Shown here: positions 17,284-25,147 of the stretch, piece by piece | How positions within the stretch are numbered: the first letter of the stretch is position 1 | How the letters are laid out: the number at the start of each line of letters is the position of its first letter | NCBI RefSeq assembly: GCF_900112335.1 | Contig: NZ_FOLG01000011.1 | Span: forward strand, 62,001 to 126,000 | Direction: 5' to 3' | DNA from: Tropicimonas isoalkanivorans | GTDB lineage: Bacteria > Pseudomonadota > Alphaproteobacteria > Rhodobacterales > Rhodobacteraceae | DNA length: 64,000 nucleotides | Translations under genes and position numbers: made by a program | Notes under the pieces: model-generated | Told to the model about the DNA's origin: nothing | Seen by the model: the letters and a program-made list of their open reading frames with translations, nothing else | Databases searched by the model: none

Positions 17284-18081
17284 TCAGACCCTTTCCTGCC
17301 AGTGGGTCATGCGCTCTTCGGTGCGCACCACGATCCGGTCCATGAGCAGGCCGAGGATGCCTATGGCGACGAGGCTGACGAAGATGGTGGGCAGGTCGTA
17401 GTAGAGCTGCGCCTGCTGCATGCGGAACCCGAGGCCCGACTGCGCCGCGATCAGTTCGGCCGCGACCACGGTGGCCCAGGCCGAGCCGAGGCCGATGCGG
17501 AAACCCACCAGAATGAACGGGGTCGAGGCCGGGATGACAACGCGCGCAAAGATCGTCCCGTCGCTCGCCCCCAGCACGCGCGCGGCGTTGATGTAGGTCT
17601 TGTCCACGCTGACGACGCCCTGATAGGTCGAGACGACCGCCGACAGGAACGCGGCCAGGAAGATCACGAAGGTCTTCGGCTTTTCGTCGATGCCTAGCGT
17701 CACGATCGCCAGCGGGATGATCGCCAGTGGCGGGATCACGCGGAAGAACTGGATCCACGGGTCGATGATGACCCGCGCGATCCGGTACCAGCCCATCAGG
17801 AAGCCCACCGGCACCGCCAGCACCGCCCCCAGCGCAAATCCGATCAGCACGCGCCGCAGGGACGCGTACATGTCCCCCCACAACTGCCCGTCGATTCCCA
17901 GCTCGATCATCCGTGTCAGCACCGTCCACGGGCTCGGCAGTTCGGAGAAACCGGCGACCGTCGCCAGCCACCACAACCCGATGCCCCCCGCGAAGGACAG
18001 CACGCCCCAGGCGACATTGCCCGGGTCCCAGCGCCACCGCCTCTTCGGCTCTGCGGTCTCCACGTCGCTGATGAGGCTCAT
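17284..18081 (-). CDS. ABC transporter permease, SsuC/TauC type
   Basis: This 265-residue inner-membrane protein starts at ATG 18081 with a ggaggg-type site. It has about six hydrophobic segments, from [20 protein letters not shown] onward. The BPD_transp_1 EAA loop reads [24 protein letters not shown], which contacts the ATPase. It is the first structural gene after the ROK regulator (19-base gap) and forms the channel of the SsuABC-like importer. Confidence 0.9.
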   Translation of the reverse strand: MSLISDVETAEPKRRWRWDPGNVAWGVLSFAGGIGLWWLATVAGFSELPSPWTVLTRMIELGIDGQLWGDMYASLRRVLIGFALGAVLAVPVGFLMGWYRIARVIIDPWIQFFRVIPPLAIIPLAIVTLGIDEKPKTFVIFLAAFLSAVVSTYQGVVSVDKTYINAARVLGASDGTIFARVVIPASTPFILVGFRIGLGSAWATVVAAELIAAQSGLGFRMQQAQLYYDLPTIFVSLVAIGILGLLMDRIVVRTEERMTHWQERV

Positions 18082-18100
18082 GTCCCCTCCCTTCACGCGC

Positions 18101-19243
18101 TCACGTGCTTGCCGCCAGGCGCTGCACGCGCAACGCGGCCGCCGGTCCGGTCGTGTAGAAGAACCGCTCCAGGGCGACGCATGCGGCGCCATGCACGCCC
18201 GCGGGCTCGGGCAGGCTGGTGCGCTCGACCGTCAGGCGCTGGCGCTGCTGCGGCATCACCCGCGGCGGCAGGTCGCGGCGGAGCGCCTCCAGAAAGGCAT
18301 CGGGCGCGGTATTCAGATCGCCGCCCAGGACCACCCGTTCCGGCCCCAGCAACGTCACCGCCGTCGACAGCGCCTGCAGCAGGTGCTCGTAGACCCCGAG
18401 CCAGGCCTCGGTCCGCATCGCGGCCCCGACCAGTGCGGACCGCGGGATGCCCTGATCGCCCACCATGTCGCGCAACGGCTGCTCGGAAAAGAACCGCTCC
18501 AGACAGCCGCGTCCGCCACAGCGGCAGGCCGGGCCGCCGGGATCGACCACCACATGGCCGATCTCGACCGGCGCACAGCGTTCGCCGGCCCCGGTCTGCG
18601 CGAACCCCGCGCCGATCCCCTTACCGAGAAACAGGTGCAGGATGCTGCGGGCGTCGCGCCCGGCACCGTAGCGCGCCTCGGCCATGGCGATGGCGGTGGC
18701 GTTGTGCTCGAGGACCACCGGCAGCCCCAGTGCCGCCTCGAACGCATCCGCAAAGGCGACGTCGCGCCAGCCGGCAAGGATCGAATGCGTGTTCACCCGG
18801 CCAGAGGCATCGACGCTGCCCGGCACGCCGACCCCGACGCCCAGGACCATGCCGCGGTCGGGCCCCGCGCTCTCCAGCACCTCGGCCGCCAGATCGGCGG
18901 TGGCCGAGATGATCTCCCGGATCGGATCGGCAAAGTCGAACTCGAACGACCGCGCCGGTCCCAGACCCAGCATCAGATCGCTGAAGGCAACCTGCAACCG
19001 CCCCGCGCCGAGGTGGATCGCCAGCACGCGTCGCGCACCCGCGACCAGCGACACGGCCACTGGCGGGCGTCCGATCGCGTGCCCCAGGCCCTCTCGTTCG
19101 CGGATCAGCCCGTCGGCATTAAGCTGAGCGATGATCTTGGTGACACCCGCGGACGAGATCGCGGCGCGCCGGGCAAGCTCTGCCCGCGATAGCGGCCCAT
19201 TGGCGCGCAAGCGTCTCAGGATTTCGCCCGTCCCGTTTCTCAA
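18101..19243 (-). CDS. ROK-family transcriptional repressor
   Basis: This 380-residue protein has an N-terminal winged helix ([39 protein letters not shown]) and a ROK sugar-kinase-like domain ([37 protein letters not shown]). The zinc-site pattern [23 protein letters not shown] is complete. The start codon appears to be TTG at 19243. ROK repressors sense sugars or sugar phosphates, so the operon it heads (ABC importer, sulfatase, FGE) may be induced by a sulfated or otherwise derivatised sugar. A dyad lies just upstream of the gene. Confidence 0.88.
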   Translation of the reverse strand: MRNGTGEILRRLRANGPLSRAELARRAAISSAGVTKIIAQLNADGLIREREGLGHAIGRPPVAVSLVAGARRVLAIHLGAGRLQVAFSDLMLGLGPARSFEFDFADPIREIISATADLAAEVLESAGPDRGMVLGVGVGVPGSVDASGRVNTHSILAGWRDVAFADAFEAALGLPVVLEHNATAIAMAEARYGAGRDARSILHLFLGKGIGAGFAQTGAGERCAPVEIGHVVVDPGGPACRCGGRGCLERFFSEQPLRDMVGDQGIPRSALVGAAMRTEAWLGVYEHLLQALSTAVTLLGPERVVLGGDLNTAPDAFLEALRRDLPPRVMPQQRQRLTVERTSLPEPAGVHGAACVALERFFYTTGPAAALRVQRLAAST

Positions 19244-19267
19244 GGCTTGCCGACCCCGCTTAATTTA

Positions 19268-19280
19268 CTTACTTAGTAAG
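19268..19280. promoter_or_regulatory. Candidate ROK operator upstream of the ABC-sulfatase operon
   Basis: A perfect CTTAC-tta-GTAAG dyad lies in an AT-rich patch 25 bases before the ROK start codon, within taattTACTTACTTAGTAAG. ROK repressors commonly bind AT-rich dyads near their own promoters. The dyad is seen; its function is inferred. Confidence 0.45.
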
Positions 19281-19416
19281 ATAAGCTGACGCGCTTCGCT
19301 CGTCAAGGCAATCGGTTGAAGCCGATGATGGTTGAAATTGCTGACGAGGTGGCCGCCATGTCCAAATATGGACATTTGTCGGGATCCGCCCGCATCAGTC
19401 CGTTTCCGGCCGAAAG

Positions 19417-19692
19417 CCCAGAACTCACCGGGAACGTCAGATCGACAGGCAGATCGCCCAGATGGATGCCGGACTGGTCCCCCTCATCAAGGCCGACCCC
19501 GAGGTGGCCCGGCGCTACGAGATCCTGATGTCAATCCCTGGCATCGGACCGGTGGCTGCCACCGCTATGATCGTGGACATGCCTGAGCTCGGCACGATGA
19601 CCCCGAAAGAGGCAGCGAGTCTGGCAGGTCTCGCACCGGTCAGCCGGCAGTCGGGGAGCTGGAAGGGCAAGGCCCACATCTTCGGCGGCTGA
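19417..19692 (+). pseudogene. IS110-family transposase C-terminal remnant
   Basis: The translation RERQIDRQIAQMDAGLVPLI, then ADPEVARRYEILMSIPGIGP, continues through AASLAGLAPVSRQSGSWKGK. This is the transposase_20 (IS116/IS110/IS902) domain with its helix-hairpin-helix motif. The N-terminal DEDD catalytic domain is missing and the C-terminus is cut after KAHIFGG by a stop. It is a dead fragment, in tandem with the IS5 remnant that follows. Confidence 0.82.
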
Positions 19693-19781
19693 AGCGGGCT
19701 GCGCACCTGGACACCTCCGGAAACCTCGCGCTGAAGGGTGGATCGTGATTCACTCGGTCTGAGGTCACCGGGGGGACGGCG

Positions 19782-20174
19782 ATGATGGGTCAGATGGGGT
19801 TGTGGTCGATGACGGACCGGCTGGCGGAGATCTCCGCACAAGGCGATCCGCTGGAGACGCTGGCGGCGACGGTTGAATTCGAGATGTTCCGGCCGGTGCT
19901 GGAGAAGGCGCTCGGCCGCCCGCCGCGCTGGAAGGGGGGCCGGCCGCGGTTCGATCCGGTGCTGAAGTTCCGGATGCTGGTCTTGCAGTCGCTGCACGGG
20001 CTCTCATTGGAGCAGACCGAGTATCTCGTCCGGGATCGGCTGTCGTGGATGCGGTTCTGTCAGCTCGGCCCCGAGGACCGGGTGCCGGATGCGAATACCC
20101 TCTGGGACATAACAAAGGGGAAATCGAAGGCCCTGTCCTTGAATGCGCTATATGACGCGGCATCCGGGTTCTGA
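19782..20174 (+). pseudogene. IS5-family transposase N-terminal fragment
   Basis: Residues 1 to about 109 match IS5-group transposases: GDPLETLAATVEFEMFRPVL, GGRPRFDPVLKFRMLVLQSL, HGLSLEQTEYLVRDRLSW and GPEDRVPDANTLWD. At about 20,108 the sequence switches to unrelated residues and ends at 20,174. The DDE catalytic core is absent. It lies between the sulfatase locus and the QorB-like gene and marks an old insertion or deletion boundary. Confidence 0.82.
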
Positions 20175-20269
20175 CTGATCTGCGTATGCGGGGCACAAGG
20201 CGTGGTGACCGGCCCTGGCCCCTCGCGTGGCGATATATTCAGCATGACAGCGCCTCCGGTGATGATGGT

Positions 20270-21163
20270 TTACGCTTGCCCCAGCAGGGCCGCCTTGTTG
20301 GCCATCAGGAAATCGCGGACCGATTGCGGTTTCTGCCCGGTCAGCTGTTCCACGTCATCCGAGGCCACGTCGAGATTCCCCTGGGCAATGGCGACATCGA
20401 AGGACGAAAAGACATTCGCCATGAACTCCGGCAGTCCGTGTTCCTTCATCGCCTCTACCAGGGCGTCGCGCGTGATCGGGACGTAGGGGATATCCTTCCC
20501 GGCAACTTCCGAAAGAATCGCGGCGATCTCGGCATGGCCGACGGCCTCGGGTCCGGTGATGTCGCGCAGGGTCGAGCCCGTCTCGGATAACAGGGCCGCG
20601 GCAGCGGCGCGGGCACAATCGGCGCGCGTGGCATAGCCTGCCTTGCCGTCGCCCGCCGCGGCATAAAGCGCCCCCGCGCCAATCGCCTGCTGTCCGCTCA
20701 TCAACAGAAGGTCGGCATAAAGGCAGTTGCGCAGGATCGTGTGGGGGATGCCGGTCTGCTCGATCAGCGCCTCGGTCTCGCGGTGATCCACGGCGAATCC
20801 GATCGGGTTGTCTTCATCGGGATTGGTGAGCGAGGTATAGACGATATGTGACACGCCGGCCTCCCTGGCGGCCGCGATCGCGTTGCGATGCGCGGCGAGC
20901 CGTTTGCCCGGCTCAAGGTCGTCCGTCGAGATGATCAGCAGCCGCCCGCCGCCGGCGAAGGCCGCGCCAAGCGTGGCCGGGTCATTGAAATCACCCGCCC
21001 TGACGTCGACCCCTCGCGCCCGAAGCGACTCGAGCTTTTCCGGCGTGCGGGTCATCGCGACGAGGGGTTCGGCCCCTTGCGCCAGCAGGTTCTCAATAAC
21101 GTGGCTGCCGAGTTGACCGCATGCGCCGGTCACGATGAAGGGGCCCTTGATGGAATTGGACAT
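20270..21163 (-). CDS. NAD(P)-binding SDR-type reductase, QorB/NmrA-like
   Basis: This 297-residue atypical short-chain dehydrogenase has the N-terminal dinucleotide motif VTGACGQLGSHVIENLLAQG, the strand-4 region RLLIISTDDLEPGKRLAAHR, and the NmrA-like substrate domain. It resembles E. coli YtfG (QorB, NAD(P)H:quinone oxidoreductase 2) and related azoreductase-like proteins. ATG 21163 has an aaagga site; an upstream TTG overlapping the previous stop is possible. It is second in an operon after the LigB-like gene and diverges, with it, from an HxlR regulator, mirroring the E. coli ytfG-ytfH arrangement. The role is probably quinone or electrophile detoxification. Confidence 0.8.
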   Translation of the reverse strand: MSNSIKGPFIVTGACGQLGSHVIENLLAQGAEPLVAMTRTPEKLESLRARGVDVRAGDFNDPATLGAAFAGGGRLLIISTDDLEPGKRLAAHRNAIAAAREAGVSHIVYTSLTNPDEDNPIGFAVDHRETEALIEQTGIPHTILRNCLYADLLLMSGQQAIGAGALYAAAGDGKAGYATRADCARAAAAALLSETGSTLRDITGPEAVGHAEIAAILSEVAGKDIPYVPITRDALVEAMKEHGLPEFMANVFSSFDVAIAQGNLDVASDDVEQLTGQKPQSVRDFLMANKAALLGQA

Positions 21164-21192
21164 GGCGTTGTGTTCCTTTCCTGAGTTTCTGT

Positions 21193-22005
21193 TCAACTGA
21201 AGCGAAAGGCGCTTTCGACGGCGCCAAGAACGTGGTCTTCGAAGGTCTTCCGGCCGATATCGGTGCCCGCCGCGCCCGCCACGACATGCAACGGGATCAG
21301 GTGCTCTTCGCGCGGATGTGCATCGCGGCCGCCCGGCGCCTCCGACCAGCGCGCGAGCCTGCGGTTGCGTTCATCGGGATCGGGGCAGGTCACCGCATCG
21401 GTCAGCCAGGCATCGAACGCCTTGCCGGCGATGGGGCCGCGTGGCCTGCCGCGCAGGCTCTGCATCATTGCAGCCATGTTGTGATAGGTGTTGCCGCTGC
21501 CCAGGATCAGCACGCCCTCGTCGCGCAGCGGTTCCAGCGCCCGACCGAGGGCGATATGGCGCCCGGGGTCGAGATCGCGGGCAAGCGAGAGCTGGACACA
21601 GGGAATGTCGGCCTCGGGAAAGGCGACCTTGAGCGGCACGAAGGCGCCGTGATCGAACCCGCGCACGGCGTCCTTCGCGGCCGGGAGACCGGCGGCGCGG
21701 ATCAGGTCATGGATGCGGTCCGCCAGCGCCGGATCGCCGGGGGCGGGCCAGCTCAACTCGTAGGTATGGGGCGGGAAACCGCCATAGTCGAACAGAAGCG
21801 GAGGCGCGGGGTTGGTCTGCACGGTGAAGGCGGGCTCTTCCCAATGACCCGAGATCACCAAGAGTGCCCCGGGGCGCTCAGGCAGCGTGCCCGGCAGATC
21901 CTGCAGGAACTGCCGGTGCCGGTCCCATTCATCCGGCGGGTTCCAGTCCATGAAGAAGCAGGGGCCGCCGCCATGGGGAATGAAGAGCGTGGGCTGGCGG
22001 GCCAT
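21193..22005 (-). CDS. Class III extradiol ring-cleavage dioxygenase family protein (DODA/YgiD-like)
   Basis: This 270-residue LigB-superfamily protein has the metal-site pattern of 4,5-DOPA-extradiol-dioxygenase relatives: LFIPHGGGPCFFMDW, LLVISGHWEEPAF, YGGFPPHTYELSWPAPGD, RGFDHGAFVPLKVAFP and LGSGNTYHNM. The usual reaction is ring opening of a catechol-type substrate with Fe or Zn. It is co-transcribed with the QorB-like reductase (30-base gap). Catechol and quinone handling under HxlR control is a coherent reading but an inference. Confidence 0.85.
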   Translation of the reverse strand: MARQPTLFIPHGGGPCFFMDWNPPDEWDRHRQFLQDLPGTLPERPGALLVISGHWEEPAFTVQTNPAPPLLFDYGGFPPHTYELSWPAPGDPALADRIHDLIRAAGLPAAKDAVRGFDHGAFVPLKVAFPEADIPCVQLSLARDLDPGRHIALGRALEPLRDEGVLILGSGNTYHNMAAMMQSLRGRPRGPIAGKAFDAWLTDAVTCPDPDERNRRLARWSEAPGGRDAHPREEHLIPLHVVAGAAGTDIGRKTFEDHVLGAVESAFRFS

Positions 22006-22065
22006 GTCCGATTGTCCTTCCCGGTTCGCGGGGAAACCCCGAGTGCCTTTTGCAGGAGGTGGAAT

Positions 22066-22086
22066 AGTTGATTTGTAGCGAAAACT
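22066..22086. promoter_or_regulatory. Possible HxlR operator in divergent region
   Basis: The 127-base divergent region between the LigB-like and HxlR genes is AT-rich near 22,060-22,110 and carries an AGTT-N13-AACT dyad at 22,066-22,086. HxlR-family proteins bind such dyads between divergent genes. The motif is short and could occur by chance. Confidence 0.25.
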
Positions 22087-22132
22087 AAAGTAGGAACAGA
22101 AAAGTAACCACCCGGTAAGCGAGTGCACAGCG

Positions 22133-22483
22133 ATGCCCAAAACTCCGCCACAGTGCCCGATGGACTCGATCTTGCGTCTGCTCATGGGACCGTGGACGAC
22201 CTACATCATCTGGGTCCTGAGCGATCAGGGGCCGCAAAGGTTCGGGGCGCTGAAGCGCGCCGTGCCCGGGATATCGACCCGAATGCTGACCGAGCGTCTG
22301 CGAATGCTGCAATGTGCCGGGGTCATCTGGCGGGAACAGGCGGAGACTATTCCGCCTGCGGTGACCTATGGCCTGACGCCGCGCGGCGACGACCTTCGAA
22401 ACGTTCTGGACGCACTGGGGGAAATCGCGAACAGGTGGATGGCTGAGGGGGTCTTTGATGACGATGACGTGGGCGCTGTTTGA
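22133..22483 (+). CDS. HxlR-family transcriptional regulator, probable redox sensor
   Basis: This 116-residue winged-helix protein is of the HxlR/DUF24 family: CPMDSILRLLMGPWTTYIIWVL, RFGALKRAVPGISTRMLTERLR, and VTYGLTPRGDDLRNVLDALGE. Cys8 lies in the N-terminal C-P-M context where redox-sensing members (YodB, QorR type) carry their single conserved thiol. It diverges from the LigB-like and QorB-like genes and probably represses them until quinones or oxidants modify the Cys. Confidence 0.85.
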   Translation: MPKTPPQCPMDSILRLLMGPWTTYIIWVLSDQGPQRFGALKRAVPGISTRMLTERLRMLQCAGVIWREQAETIPPAVTYGLTPRGDDLRNVLDALGEIANRWMAEGVFDDDDVGAV

Positions 22484-22691
22484 CTGCGCCGGCCCAAAGA
22501 ACATCCGGGTGAGAAAGCTTTCGGCGAGGTCGCGTCGCCCCGATTGTGTGTACCCGATTGTATGTATGAGTTGCACAGCGAAAGCTCGTTTTTTGCCGAA
22601 GACAGGTGATGGAAACGCCGGATGCCGTTAAGCGCGGCCAGACAGGTGGAGCTATGCGTTCGGTATCACGTATTGGAATCAGGTGATCGAT

Positions 22692-23288
22692 ATGAGGGAG
22701 AGTAAAGTGGCCGATGTTCTGAAAGGAGCCAGAGAGGTCTTCTTGAAGTTCGGCTTCGAAGGTGCAAGCGTCGATGCGATCGCCGAAGAAGCCAAGGTGT
22801 CGAAGGCAACCCTCTATGCGCATTTCCCAAGTAAGGACAAACTCTTTTTAAGCGTCTTGCAAGCTGAGTGCGACAGCCTTTCAATGGAAATCTGCCGTCC
22901 GCTTTCAAGCCAGAACGATGCGCGGAGCGTGCTGGAAGAACTCTCGCAGCGGATGATCGGGCTGGTCATGGATGATGACTATATTCGCCTCCTGCGTGTT
23001 TGCATCGGCGCGGCCTCGGTTCTGCCGGAGGCAGGCGAAATATACATGGGCTCAGGCCCAACACGCGCCATCAGGACAGTCGCGCAAATACTCGAACGCT
23101 TGCACGAGGCAAAATCACAGAACGTGCAAGACATTCAAGGCGCCGCCAGTCAGTTTATTCATCTGTCAATCGCCGGCGTTATCATGCCGCGCTTGCTGGC
23201 CGTCGACCAGCCCGTCGATGCATCTGAGCACTCAAAGAGGGCGGCTGACGCGTTTCTGAGGATCTATGCCGGACGAAATAACTTGTAG
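22692..23288 (+). CDS. TetR/AcrR-family regulator
   Basis: This 198-residue protein has an N-terminal TetR helix-turn-helix (LKGAREVFLKFGFEGASVDA, IAEEAKVSKATLYAHFPSKDK) and a C-terminal AefR/TetR_C-like ligand domain. ATG 22692 follows an aggtga site. It lies upstream of a second TetR gene and an RND pump on the same strand, so it could co-regulate the pump; the 118-base gap allows independent transcription. Confidence 0.85.
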   Translation: MRESKVADVLKGAREVFLKFGFEGASVDAIAEEAKVSKATLYAHFPSKDKLFLSVLQAECDSLSMEICRPLSSQNDARSVLEELSQRMIGLVMDDDYIRLLRVCIGAASVLPEAGEIYMGSGPTRAIRTVAQILERLHEAKSQNVQDIQGAASQFIHLSIAGVIMPRLLAVDQPVDASEHSKRAADAFLRIYAGRNNL

Positions 23289-23406
23289 AGCGGGGGCGCT
23301 CAACCGCTTGGCTTCGCATGGTCTGCGGGCGTCATGGTGAGCCACCCGGGTCGGATTCGATTGAACGCTTGACCTTGATGGAACCCCAGACTACCTGAAA
23401 GTCAAC

Positions 23407-23985
23407 GTGAACCGACCGGACGGTACAGTTTTGAGTGAGCACATGCCCCTTGCAGAATCCAGAAATGCGTCCCGTAGGATACTTTCTGCGGCGCGTGCGA
23501 TAGCCGCGCGTGAGGGAGCGGGAAGGATCACGATCGACGCGGTCGCAAAAGAGTCAGGCCTCAGCAAGGGTGGCTTGCTTTACAATTTCCCGACGAAGAA
23601 AGCCCTGCTTTCCGGGCTGTTGGATCAGATGTTGGCCGAACATCGGGATCTGCTGGGAAGTGTGCCGGAGCAGCACCCGCTACGCACTTTACGTGGTCAT
23701 CTCGAAACGGCACTGCAGTCCGAAGGCGTTACCGATGACCTGTCTATAGCCATTCTTGCGGCTGCCGCATTGGACCCGCCGTTGCTCGATCCGCTACGAG
23801 TTGAACTGGCCGACGACCTTGAACGTATCGTGTCCGAGACGCAAGACGCTCCGGGTGCTATGGTCGCTGTCCTGGCAATCCAGGGACTGCGGTTCCAGAA
23901 ACTCCTGAATCTTCCCGACGGCGGCGCAGATCTCAGAGATCGCGCCATCGAACGCTTGAGGACCATGATCGATGAACTCGAATAG
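23407..23985 (+). CDS. TetR-family regulator coupled to RND efflux genes
   Basis: This 192-residue TetR protein starts at GTG 23407 or ATG 23443. Its helix-turn-helix reads SRRILSAARAIAAREGAGRI, IDAVAKESGLSKGGLLYNFPTKK, and the C-terminus (TetR_C-like) ends TMIDELE. Its stop lies inside the membrane-fusion gene (14-base overlap), so the regulator and pump are translationally coupled. It is the best candidate for drug-responsive control of the pump. Confidence 0.87.
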   Translation: MNRPDGTVLSEHMPLAESRNASRRILSAARAIAAREGAGRITIDAVAKESGLSKGGLLYNFPTKKALLSGLLDQMLAEHRDLLGSVPEQHPLRTLRGHLETALQSEGVTDDLSIAILAAAALDPPLLDPLRVELADDLERIVSETQDAPGAMVAVLAIQGLRFQKLLNLPDGGADLRDRAIERLRTMIDELE

Positions 23986-25114
23986 AAAGCGAAGTTGGAA
24001 ACGGGTCGCTTCCGTGCTTGCGGGCGCAGTCGCGGCGGCTCTGGCCATTCCGTTCCTTCCGGCGCCTCTGAGCGATGTGTTGGCCCAAGCGAGGAAAGAT
24101 ACCAATGAAACTGCCGAAGCGGCGGTCGCGCCCGAACTCGACCAACCGGTCGTGGTAGAGGTAACCCGAGCACTCACCCGGGCTGTCAATCGGTCCCGCA
24201 CTGTTGCCGGCCGCGTCGAGCCCGCCCGCACGGTGGATATTGCGTTTCAGGTGCCGGGACAGATTATTCAACTTCACGTCGAACCGGGCGACAGGATACG
24301 CGAGGGCGAGGTGATCGCCAAGCTCGATCAGGTCGATTTCGAACTCACGGTCGTTCGGACTCAGGCGTCCTTCGAGCTTGCGGAGTCCGAATTCGAACGC
24401 GCGTCGAGTCTCGCCGAACGGGGAGTCGCGGCCGACGCCCGTCTCGACACTGCACGCGCTCAGTTGGCACAGGCAGGCGCTGCGCTTCGCGAGGCCGAGC
24501 GGCGCTTCGAACAAACCGAGCTCGTCGCGCCCTTCGATGCGATCGTCGCACGCGCCTTCATCGAAGAGTATGTCAACGTCACCTCGGCCGCGCCGGTCGT
24601 GCGGCTCCAGGATATCAGCGAGATGCGGATCGTGATCTCGCTGCCCGAGGAACTGGCCGCCATCGCGCGGGCGTCCCCCGACGCCTTCGACGTTGTTGCG
24701 ACTTTCGCGGCGGTGCCGGGCTACACGGCGCCGCTGGTGCTGCGGTCCTTCGCCACGGATGTGGATCCCATGGCGCAGACCTACGACGTGGAATTCGCAA
24801 TCACGGGCAAGATCGACCCACGCCTGCTTCCGGGAATGACGGCGGATGTGCGCATCTCGATCGCGGCGGAGGAAGATCGCCCGCACTCCGTCATCGTTCC
24901 GGTATCGGCGGTGGACACGACGAGCCGGACCGAGCCGTCCATTTGGATCTACGAGGAAGCGTCTGGCCAGGTCGCCCGCAAAACGGTTCGTCTGGGCCTT
25001 CCGATGGACGACGAGATCGCCATTCTGAAAGGCCTCCAAGGTGACGAAGTGGTCGTATCCGGCGGCTGGTGGCGGCTTAGAGAAAACCAGACGGTGGCAG
25101 TCTCGGGACTCTGA
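23972..25114 (+). CDS. RND efflux periplasmic adaptor (membrane fusion protein)
   Basis: This 380-residue adaptor has an N-terminal membrane anchor (VASVLAGAVAAALAIPFLPA). The lipoyl half-motifs are RTVAGRVEPARTVDIAFQVP and GQIIQLHVEPGDRIREGEVI. A short alpha-hairpin follows (about residues 125-170), then VAPFDAIVARAFIEEYVNV and a beta-barrel domain. It bridges the RND permease and an outer-membrane channel. It starts inside the TetR gene and is followed by the permease after 33 bases. No TolC-type channel gene is present nearby. Confidence 0.92.
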   Translation: MNSNRKRSWKRVASVLAGAVAAALAIPFLPAPLSDVLAQARKDTNETAEAAVAPELDQPVVVEVTRALTRAVNRSRTVAGRVEPARTVDIAFQVPGQIIQLHVEPGDRIREGEVIAKLDQVDFELTVVRTQASFELAESEFERASSLAERGVAADARLDTARAQLAQAGAALREAERRFEQTELVAPFDAIVARAFIEEYVNVTSAAPVVRLQDISEMRIVISLPEELAAIARASPDAFDVVATFAAVPGYTAPLVLRSFATDVDPMAQTYDVEFAITGKIDPRLLPGMTADVRISIAAEEDRPHSVIVPVSAVDTTSRTEPSIWIYEEASGQVARKTVRLGLPMDDEIAILKGLQGDEVVVSGGWWRLRENQTVAVSGL

Positions 25115-25147
25115 CCCTGTGCTCCTGGGATAGGCGGAAAAGGATCT

